This document shows positions 1 to 6,504 of a stretch of 7,547 nt of DNA, in pieces. The DNA lies in NCBI GenBank assembly GCA_020027635.1, contig JAHKKL010000071.1, positions 1 to 7,547 of the forward strand. The letters run 5' to 3'. The DNA is from Gammaproteobacteria bacterium (GTDB taxonomy: Bacteria > Pseudomonadota > Gammaproteobacteria > UBA9214). The notes beneath the pieces are model-generated. The model saw only the letters and a program-made list of their open reading frames with translations, did no database searches and was not told where the DNA came from. How positions within the stretch are numbered: position 1 is the stretch's first letter; each line of letters starts with the position of its first letter. Both the position numbers and the translations under genes were made by a program.

Positions 1-72
1 ACCGCCTTCATCCGGAGATATAAAACCATAACCCTTGGAGTTGCTGAACCACTTCACTGTACCAATTGCCAT
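1..72 (-). CDS. cspD: Cold-shock-domain protein, CspD-like (5' end only)
   Basis: The first 24 codons of a cold-shock protein read leftward and run off the window edge. The visible protein begins MAIGTVKWFSNSKGYGFIS and continues PDEGG, which is the beta1-beta2 part of the OB-fold. It includes the KGYGFI stretch, the RNP1-type single-stranded nucleic-acid binding motif of the family. These small cytoplasmic proteins bind single-stranded RNA or DNA. A good Shine-Dalgarno sequence 9 nt upstream supports the start. The symbol cspD rests on position: it is divergent from clpS-clpA, as in E. coli, where CspD is a stationary-phase replication inhibitor. Twenty-four residues cannot separate CspD from CspA/C/E-type paralogues, so the subfamily is inferred and the family is secure. 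Confidence 0.88.
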   Translation of the reverse strand, partial: MAIGTVKWFSNSKGYGFISPDEGG

Positions 73-75
73 ATT

Positions 76-85
76 ATCCCTTCCT
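76..85 (-). promoter_or_regulatory. Ribosome binding site of the csp gene
   Basis: Read leftward the bases are AGGAAGGGAT, a strong purine-rich Shine-Dalgarno sequence whose AGGA core ends 9 nt before the ATG at 72. It fixes the start codon of the truncated csp gene. Confidence 0.75.
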
Positions 86-87
86 GA

Positions 88-109
88 GACATGCCTCTGA
101 CGGCATGTC
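88..109 (-). promoter_or_regulatory. Perfect 8-bp hairpin in the csp leader, next to the RBS
   Basis: GACATGCC (88-95) and GGCATGTC (102-109) are exact reverse complements separated by a 6-nt loop. In the leftward csp transcript this stem would end 2 nt before the Shine-Dalgarno sequence. It is not followed by a T-run, so it does not look like a terminator. It could affect translation or mRNA stability of csp, or be a protein-binding palindrome. The repeat is directly visible; its role is inferred. Confidence 0.5.
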
Positions 110-181
110 ATCCGTCATTCCTATCTATAGGCATCACCGGCAGCCCCCGGTTGAGAACATCCCGGATTATCCTCCCCCACC

Positions 182-196
182 GGCCGGAATCCGGCC
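182..196. repeat. GC-rich 15-bp palindrome
   Basis: GGCCGGA and TCCGGCC flank a single central base, giving a perfect 7-bp palindrome. In RNA it could form a 6-bp all-GC stem with a 3-nt loop. It lies just downstream of the proposed csp promoter, near the 5' end of that transcript, so it could be an operator or a 5'-end stabilising hairpin. No T-tract follows on either strand, which argues against a terminator. Confidence 0.4.
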
Positions 197-209
197 AAGC
201 GGCTAATAA

Positions 210-237
210 GTTAAATGTGTCCTTTATCCTGAGTCAA
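210..237 (-). promoter_or_regulatory. Candidate sigma70-type promoter for csp
   Basis: On the minus strand TTGACT (237-232) matches 5 of 6 bases of the -35 consensus. TTTAAC (215-210) matches 4 of 6 of the -10, with a 16-bp spacer. Transcription would start near 203 and give a leader of about 130 nt. A long leader is a known trait of cold-inducible csp genes, but it does not prove cold regulation here. Confidence 0.4.
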
Positions 238-281
238 GTAGGCATTTCCCTTGCCGATTCGTTGCACAGGGCGCCAGGAAG

Positions 282-311
282 TTTATATTGCGGAGTTTTC
301 GGTTCTATAAT
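282..311 (+). promoter_or_regulatory. Candidate clpS-clpA promoter with perfect TATAAT
   Basis: An exact TATAAT -10 box lies at 306-311. The best -35 at an allowed distance is TTTATA (282-287, 4 of 6 matches, 18-bp spacer). Transcription would begin near 318 and leave a leader of about 100 nt before clpS. A second, weaker arrangement, TTGCAC (262-267) with TATATT (284-289) and a 16-bp spacer, lies just upstream. Assignment rests on consensus match and orientation only. Confidence 0.45.
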
Positions 312-330
312 ATATCCAGTCATATGTATC

Positions 331-344
331 GGCGCGTTTGCGCC
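331..344 (+). promoter_or_regulatory. Small GC hairpin in the clpS leader
   Basis: GGCGC (331-335) and GCGCC (340-344) are perfect complements around a GTTT loop. The hairpin lies about 13 nt after the predicted transcription start and well before the clpS start. No T-tract follows, so it is not a terminator. Function unknown. Confidence 0.3.
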
Positions 345-380
345 AGATCCCCTTTCTCAGAGGATGCCAGACCGGGACCC

Positions 381-422
381 ATGATTTCACGTACACCTGT
401 TAGACTGGTAATGCAGCCATGA
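381..422 (+). other. Possible 13-codon leader ORF ending in an ATGA overlap with clpS
   Basis: An ATG at 381 opens a 13-codon frame encoding MISRTPVRLVMQP. Its TGA (420-422) overlaps the clpS ATG (419-421). It lacks a well-placed ribosome binding site: GGGA ends only 3 nt before it. An even shorter 6-codon frame (364-384) overlaps its start in the same way. Chance is the likeliest explanation. It is recorded because clpS has no clear Shine-Dalgarno sequence and could be translated by coupling. Confidence 0.12.
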
Positions 423-739
423 CAGACGAACGCCGGAACAGTGGCGAGGAAGGACTGGCGCTCAAGGAAGCCAGGCCGGAACTCAGGGAACCACCCCTGT
501 ACAAGGTGGTCCTTCTGAACGATGACTTCACGCCCATGGAATTCGTGGTCATGCTGCTGGAGAAACTTTTCGGCATGGACCGGGAAAAGGCGACACGGAT
601 CATGTTGCATGTACATACCCAGGGCAGGGGGGTATGCGGCATTTACACGCACGAGATTGCGGAAACCAAGGTCGCACAGGTCAATGAATATGCAAGACGT
701 CACCAGCATCCCCTGTTATGCAGCATGGAGGAGGTCTAG
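419..739 (+). CDS. clpS: ClpS, N-degron adaptor for ClpA
   Basis: ClpS is a small cytoplasmic adaptor that binds destabilising N-terminal residues (Leu, Phe, Tyr, Trp) and hands the protein to ClpA for degradation by ClpAP. The protein is 106 aa, the same length as E. coli ClpS, and its recognition residues fall at the same numbers: N34, D35, D36 and H66, which contact the alpha-amino group, and M40, M62, V65 and L99 around the hydrophobic pocket. Residues 1-25 form a variable, charged tail; the folded core begins at PPLYKVVLLNDD. The chosen ATG gives the family length, and the next in-frame ATG would be M40, inside the binding site. No good Shine-Dalgarno sequence precedes the start, which is odd and may mean low or coupled translation. 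clpA follows 21 bp later in the same direction, so the two are almost certainly cotranscribed. Confidence 0.97.
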   Translation: MTDERRNSGEEGLALKEARPELREPPLYKVVLLNDDFTPMEFVVMLLEKLFGMDREKATRIMLHVHTQGRGVCGIYTHEIAETKVAQVNEYARRHQHPLLCSMEEV

Positions 740-760
740 CCGGGTGAGCGGGGTGTCGCT

Positions 761-3016
<2,256 letters not shown>

Positions 3017-3040
3017 AGTGCAGGCAAATAATGCGAGGCC

Positions 3041-3259
3041 TCAGCGCGCGCGATAGGTAATACGTGCCTTGGTCAGATCGTAGGGTGTCATCTCGACTGT
3101 CACCTTGTCTCCCCGCAGTATCCGGATGTAGTGCTTTCTCATCTTTCCCGAGATATGCGCGGTCACCACGTGTCCGTTTTCGAGCTGGACGCGGAACATG
3201 GTATTGGGAAGCGTCTCGATAACGGTCCCTTCCATTTCGATATGATCTTCCTTAGACAT
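3041..3259 (-). CDS. infA: Translation initiation factor IF-1
   Basis: IF-1 binds the A-site region of the 30S ribosomal subunit and assists IF-2 and IF-3 in forming the initiation complex. The protein is 72 aa, the usual size, and is a single S1-type OB fold. It contains the near-invariant blocks ETLPNTMFRV, ENGHVVTAHISGKMRK, YIRIL and GDKV.VEMTPYDL. The frame stays open upstream, but the start at 3259 gives the canonical MSKEDHIEMEGTV N-terminus; longer versions add an unrelated sequence. Only a weak purine stretch (AAGAAC) precedes the ATG. The gene lies 110 bp downstream of aat in the same direction and has a perfect -10 box of its own, so it is probably transcribed both from upstream and independently. 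It converges on clpA. Confidence 0.98.
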   Translation of the reverse strand: MSKEDHIEMEGTVIETLPNTMFRVQLENGHVVTAHISGKMRKHYIRILRGDKVTVEMTPYDLTKARITYRAR

Positions 3260-3302
3260 AGAATTTAGTTCTTGGCACTCATGATGGGCGAATTGGCGCT
3301 GC

Positions 3303-3308
3303 ATTATA
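3303..3308 (-). promoter_or_regulatory. Probable infA promoter -10 box
   Basis: The minus strand reads TATAAT exactly at 3308-3303. The region 16-18 bp upstream is only a T-rich stretch (about 3332-3325), so the -35 is poor. Transcription would start near 3296 and give a leader of about 37 nt. A private promoter would let IF-1 be made independently of aat, as is known for infA in E. coli. Confidence 0.45.
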
Positions 3309-3369
3309 CACGGAAGGTCCGCAAGGAAAAAATCGTTATTCCCGGCGAGAACACTACCGGGACTACGGG

Positions 3370-4101
3370 CTAGAAGGGCGCGAAATCCCGTTCGAACCGC
3401 CAGGGCGATGGCGGCGGGGGTAGGGCGCACGCCGGGCGCAGGATGCGGGTAAACTCCCTGCGTGGCAAGGAGATGGCTCCCAGGCTCTCAAGATGCGGGG
3501 TATGAACCTGGCAATCAATCAGGGGGAAGTCCCACTGTCTCAATTGCGTCGCCAGATGCACCAGCGCGACCTTCGAGGCGTCGCTTACGTGCGCGAACAT
3601 CGATTCCCCGAAAAATATCCGCCCGATCGAAACGCCGTACAGGCCGCCGACGAGCCGTGTCTCCTGCCAGCACTCGACCGAGTGGGCGTACCCCCGCCGG
3701 TGCAGTTCCAGATATGCCGTCGCCATCTCCGGGGTAATCCAGGTGCCGCTCGCATTGTCTCGAGGCCCGGCACAGTGGCCGATAACCGCCTCGAATGCCT
3801 CGTCGAGCGTTACCCGGAACGTGCGTTTTCTCAACGTCTTTAGCAGGCTGCGGGAAATGTGCAAGTCCTCGGGCAGCAGGACGCGCCGTGGATCCGGAGA
3901 CCACCACAGGATGGGCTGGCCGGGACCATACCAGGGAAAGATCCCGCTGACATAAGCAGTGAGCAACCGTGCGGAGGAAAGATCCCCGCCGATGGCGAGC
4001 AGACCATCGGGTTCTTTCAATGCCAGTTCCACATCCGGGAAGATGATATCCGGATTGTCGGGATCCACCCAGAAAGGAGCGGTGCCGCGCAGCGTCGTCA
4101 T
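3370..4101 (-). CDS. aat: Aat, leucyl/phenylalanyl-tRNA-protein transferase
   Basis: Aat transfers Leu or Phe from aminoacyl-tRNA to the N-terminus of proteins starting with Lys or Arg (and, in E. coli, some with Met), making them ClpS/ClpAP substrates. It acts in the cytoplasm. The protein is 243 aa (E. coli 234). Diagnostic blocks are GLLAIGGDLS (33-42), GIFPWYGPGQPILWWSPDPR (53-72), GTWIT (119-123), GGLYGV (152-157), FFGESMF (163-169) with E166 aligning to E. coli E156, and IDCQV (195-199) with Q198 aligning to E. coli Q188; both belong to the catalytic centre. The C-terminus is Pro-rich and less conserved. The ATG overlaps the stop of the upstream COG3146 gene (ATGA, 4101-4098), implying translational coupling. 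The substrate-recognising ClpS and ClpA are encoded about 350 bp beyond its end, across infA, on the other strand. Confidence 0.97.
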   Translation of the reverse strand: MTTLRGTAPFWVDPDNPDIIFPDVELALKEPDGLLAIGGDLSSARLLTAYVSGIFPWYGPGQPILWWSPDPRRVLLPEDLHISRSLLKTLRKRTFRVTLDEAFEAVIGHCAGPRDNASGTWITPEMATAYLELHRRGYAHSVECWQETRLVGGLYGVSIGRIFFGESMFAHVSDASKVALVHLATQLRQWDFPLIDCQVHTPHLESLGAISLPRREFTRILRPACALPPPPSPWRFERDFAPF

Positions 4102-5252
4102 GCATCAGGCTCCACCCCGGATGCTCGATAGGGTGAATAACGCCGCATATCATTCTGGTAATCAAGCATCAGTTCATGCTCCCGGGCGAGAAACCGTTCA
4201 ATCGCCTCGCGGAAGAAGGGGTCCGCTATCCAGTGAGCCGACCAGGTCAGCGTCGGCAGGAAACCGCGGCTGATCTTATGTTCGCCCTGTGCGCCCGGTT
4301 CGAACAGGCACAGCCGGTTCTCGATGCAGTACTCGATGCCCTGGTAGTAGCATGTCTCGAAGTGCAGGCTGTGATAGTGCCCCGTGCAACCCCAGTGCCG
4401 GCCATAGAGCGCCGTGTCGCTGCGCAGGTTGATGGCGCCGGCGACCGCCCGTTGGCCCAGCCAGGCGAATACCAGCACGACCTGCATGCCCATGCTGCGG
4501 CTGATATCGAGAAAGAATTCCAGCGACAGGGTCGGCATGCCGGATTTCTTCTCGAACGTGGAGCGGTAGAAATCGTGCATGAGCAGCCACTGGGCCTCGC
4601 TCGCTTCGTGGCCGTGCACAATCTCCATGTGGATACCGGCCTCCTCGACGAAGCGCCGTTCGCGCCGGATCATCTTGCGCTTGCGTGAACTCAGTCGGGA
4701 GAGGAAATCCTCGAATGAGCGATAGCCGTCGTCATGCCAGTGAAAATGGCAGCCGGTGCGGCGCATCAAACCATGCCCGAGCAACGTGTCCGTATCCCCG
4801 CTGTCGGTAAACAGCCAGTGCAGGGATGAACAGCGTGTCTGCGCCGCCAGTGCAAGCGCCTTGTCGATGAGCATGTCCCTGACCATGGTGCGATCGGCAT
4901 CGTCCCTGACCAGCAGACGCGGTCCGGTTACCGGTGTATACGGTATGGCGGAGACAAGCTTCGGGTAGTAGGGCTTGCCGGCGCGATGATAGGCCTCCGC
5001 CCAGGACCAGTCGAAGACGAATTCACCGTAGGAATTGTCTTTGAGATAGAGCGGTGCGGCGCCCGCAAGGATGCCGGCGTCATCGAATACCGCGATGTGC
5101 TGCGGATACCACCCGAAGGCCTCGCCGACGCAATTGTGACGTTCGAGGGCGGCCAGAAACTCATGGCGCAGGAACGGATTCGCGGTGCCCGCCACCCGGT
5201 TCCACTGACCGCAGGGAATATCCGCAACCCGGTTGATGACGTCGGCGCGCAT
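4098..5252 (-). CDS. FemAB-like / GNAT-fold protein of COG3146 (PF04339, formerly DUF482)
   Basis: This 384-aa protein matches by eye the family annotated as 'peptidogalycan biosynthesis/recognition' or GNAT N-acetyltransferase. To my knowledge no member has a proven reaction. Conserved stretches are NPFLRHEFLAALE (25-37), LYLKDNSYGEFVFDWSWA (68-85), YYPKLVSAIPYTPVTGPRLL (95-114), a basic patch RKRKMIRRERR (190-200) and LYGRHWGC (282-289). The last block runs HFETCYYQGIEYCIE (297-311), then FEPGAQGEHKISRGFLP (318-334). There is no signal peptide or membrane segment, so it is probably cytoplasmic. GGGAA about 6 nt upstream is an acceptable ribosome binding site. Its stop overlaps the aat start by 4 bp, and trxB lies 141 bp upstream. 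The FemABX family uses aminoacyl-tRNA as donor, and Aat is structurally related to it, so a tRNA-linked or acyl-transfer role is a reasonable guess. The true donor and acceptor are unknown. Confidence 0.85.
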   Translation of the reverse strand: MRADVINRVADIPCGQWNRVAGTANPFLRHEFLAALERHNCVGEAFGWYPQHIAVFDDAGILAGAAPLYLKDNSYGEFVFDWSWAEAYHRAGKPYYPKLVSAIPYTPVTGPRLLVRDDADRTMVRDMLIDKALALAAQTRCSSLHWLFTDSGDTDTLLGHGLMRRTGCHFHWHDDGYRSFEDFLSRLSSRKRKMIRRERRFVEEAGIHMEIVHGHEASEAQWLLMHDFYRSTFEKKSGMPTLSLEFFLDISRSMGMQVVLVFAWLGQRAVAGAINLRSDTALYGRHWGCTGHYHSLHFETCYYQGIEYCIENRLCLFEPGAQGEHKISRGFLPTLTWSAHWIADPFFREAIERFLAREHELMLDYQNDMRRYSPYRASGVEPDA

Positions 5253-5263
5253 GCATCATTCCC

Positions 5264-5281
5264 GGCGGGTGTATGCCCGCC
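5264..5281 (-). promoter_or_regulatory. Perfect 6-bp GC hairpin in the leader of the COG3146 gene
   Basis: GGCGGG (5264-5269) and CCCGCC (5276-5281) are exact complements around a 6-nt loop. In the leftward transcript the stem ends at the ribosome binding site, about 11 nt before the ATG at 5252. No T-run follows the stem, so a terminator after trxB is unlikely. It could limit translation of the COG3146-aat pair. The rest of the gap to trxB (5282-5393) shows no gene, and I could not identify a convincing promoter there. Confidence 0.4.
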
Positions 5282-5393
5282 AGAGGGCCTGGGCGCAAAA
5301 TGAAGTCACTTGCTGACACGCGCTTGCCTGCAAGGTCTGCTTGCGGAAGCGATGCTCGCCAGGGAGCCGGGTCCTGCGGGATTGCACTTCGGG

Positions 5394-6356
5394 TTAATCG
5401 ACCGAGGCGAGATTATCCAGGTAACTCTCGGCATCCAGCGCGGCCATGCAGCCGGTGCCGGCGGAGGTCACGGCCTGCCGGTAGACATGGTCACTCACGT
5501 CGCCTGCGGCGAATACGCCCGCCACGCTGGTTGCCGTGGCATCGCCTTCCGTCCCGCTCCTGACCTTGATGTAGCCGTGTTTCATCTCGATCTGCCCCTC
5601 GAAGATCGCGGTATTGGGCTTGTGGCCGATGGCGATGAACACGCCCTGCAGCAGGATATCCCGGGTCGATCCATCCGTGACATGCTTGATACGCATGCCG
5701 GTCACGCCGCTGTCATCACCCAGCACCTCCTCGAGCACGTGGTTCCAGACGATCGTCACCACGCCTTCGGCCTGCTTCCTGAAGAGGCGGTCCTGCAGGA
5801 TCTTCTCCGCGCGCAGGGAATCACGACGATGGACCAGGGTGACGTGGGAAGCGATATTGGCGAGATACAGCGCTTCCTCGACCGCCGTGTTGCCGCCACC
5901 GACCACGGCAACCGGCTGGTCCCGGTAGAAAAAGCCGTCACAGGTGGCACAGCCAGAAACCCCCCGGCCCCGGAAAGCTTCCTCGGAAGGCAGCCCCAGA
6001 TACATCGCCGAGGCGCCAGTTGCGATGATCAGCGCGTCGCAGGTATAGACGCCGGCATCGCCCTCCAGGCGGTACGGCCGCTGCTTCAGATTGCATGTGT
6101 GGATCTGATCGAAAATGATTTCCGTGTGGAAACGTTCTGCATGCAGACGCATGTTTTCCATCAGCGGTGGCCCCTGCAGCGCTTCATCGCCACCGGGCCA
6201 GTTTTCCACTTCGGTTGTCGTCATCAGCTGGCCGCCCTGTTCCAGACCGGTAATCAGGACGGGGTTGAGATTGGCACGTGCCGCGTAGATGGCCGCCGTA
6301 TAGCCGGCAGGGCCGGAGCCGAGTATCAGAAGGCGGCAGTGCTTGACATCACTCAT
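5394..6356 (-). CDS. trxB: Thioredoxin reductase (NADPH)
   Basis: TrxB is a homodimeric FAD enzyme that uses NADPH to reduce thioredoxin in the cytoplasm. The protein is 320 aa, the usual length for the low-molecular-weight type. It has the FAD-binding GSGPAG at 13-18, the redox-active CATC at 136-139 (C136 and C139), the NADPH-binding GGGNTA at 153-158, HRRD at 176-179 for the 2'-phosphate, and the C-terminal FAD-contacting AAGDV at 283-287. All expected active-site features are present. A strong GAGGGAG ribosome binding site lies 9 nt before the ATG. It heads the leftward set trxB, COG3146, aat, infA, as in E. coli, where cydD and cydC lie between trxB and aat. The 141-bp gap after it leaves open whether downstream genes are cotranscribed with it. 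Confidence 0.98.
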   Translation of the reverse strand: MSDVKHCRLLILGSGPAGYTAAIYAARANLNPVLITGLEQGGQLMTTTEVENWPGGDEALQGPPLMENMRLHAERFHTEIIFDQIHTCNLKQRPYRLEGDAGVYTCDALIIATGASAMYLGLPSEEAFRGRGVSGCATCDGFFYRDQPVAVVGGGNTAVEEALYLANIASHVTLVHRRDSLRAEKILQDRLFRKQAEGVVTIVWNHVLEEVLGDDSGVTGMRIKHVTDGSTRDILLQGVFIAIGHKPNTAIFEGQIEMKHGYIKVRSGTEGDATATSVAGVFAAGDVSDHVYRQAVTSAGTGCMAALDAESYLDNLASVD

Positions 6357-6365
6357 GTATACTTG

Positions 6366-6372
6366 CTCCCTC
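6366..6372 (-). promoter_or_regulatory. Ribosome binding site of trxB
   Basis: Read leftward the bases are GAGGGAG, 9 nt before the ATG at 6356. This strong site confirms the trxB start. Confidence 0.75.
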
Positions 6373-6397
6373 TAGATCGAGCTGGCAGGTCTGGCTT

Positions 6398-6413
6398 GCC
6401 ATCAGCCGATGGC
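6398..6413. promoter_or_regulatory. Perfect 6-bp inverted repeat upstream of trxB
   Basis: GCCATC (6398-6403) and GATGGC (6408-6413) are exact complements around a 4-nt loop, 42-57 bp upstream of the trxB start. Depending on where transcription begins, it could be an operator in the trxB promoter or a hairpin in its leader. It partly overlaps another dyad, TGGCA/TGCCA (6392-6402 region), so the segment is rich in symmetry. No regulator can be named. Confidence 0.3.
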
Positions 6414-6504
6414 GCGGTCGCGGCCGGTTGCGCGGGCGGATCAACAGCTTGCCTGAAAAGCCATGGGTAATGGTACGTAAGTTGTCAGGTAGGGTAAAGC
6501 AAGC

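Larger units (their letters stand above)
73..418. other. Divergent csp/clpS control region (346 bp, no gene)
   Basis: This gap separates the leftward csp gene from the rightward clpS gene. I found no convincing protein gene; the open frame crossing it resembles no family I know. It holds a candidate promoter in each direction, three perfect inverted repeats (88-109, 182-196, 331-344), and short ATG-started frames just before clpS. It is more AT-rich around 200-330 than the coding sequence beside it, as expected of a promoter region. Confidence 0.7.
6357..6504. other. Divergent trxB/ald control region (148 bp)
   Basis: This gap must contain the promoters for trxB (left) and ald (right), but I see no strong -35/-10 pair for either. 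It contains GCTTGC three times counting both strands: 6394-6399 and 6447-6452 on the plus strand, and 6499-6504 on the minus strand. There is also a hairpin at 6398-6413. A modest ald ribosome binding site, AGGG, lies at 6491-6494, 10 nt before its ATG. Confidence 0.5.

Noticed and set aside
91..384. A 97-aa open frame across the csp/clpS gap
   Set aside because: There is no ribosome binding site. Its ATG lies inside the csp leader hairpin, it overlaps both candidate promoters, and the translation shows no recognisable domain or membrane pattern.
3327..3361. A terminator between aat and infA on the minus strand
   Set aside because: CCCGG/CCGGG can pair around an 11-nt loop and a run of six T follows, but the run begins about 8 nt after a short stem. 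That is too far for a normal intrinsic terminator. At most a weak attenuator.
3260..3430. Upstream extension of infA to a 129-aa protein
   Set aside because: The frame is open back to an ATG at 3430, inside aat. The extra 57 residues match nothing in IF-1, which is 72 aa and begins MSKED/MAKED.
5305..5355. Repeated CTTGC units between trxB and the COG3146 gene
   Set aside because: CTTGC recurs at about 5309, 5323 and 5340, but with irregular spacing and no shared flanks. It is too short to call a repeat element or operator.
5310..6470. A 386-aa open frame on the plus strand opposite trxB
   Set aside because: It is the antisense shadow of trxB, whose active-site motifs are all intact. The translation resembles no family and has the skewed composition typical of antisense frames in GC-rich genes.
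6449..6479. An ald promoter built on TTGCCT (6449-6454) and TACGTA (6474-6479)
   Set aside because: The spacer is 19 bp and the -10 match is poor, so it is not distinguishable from chance.
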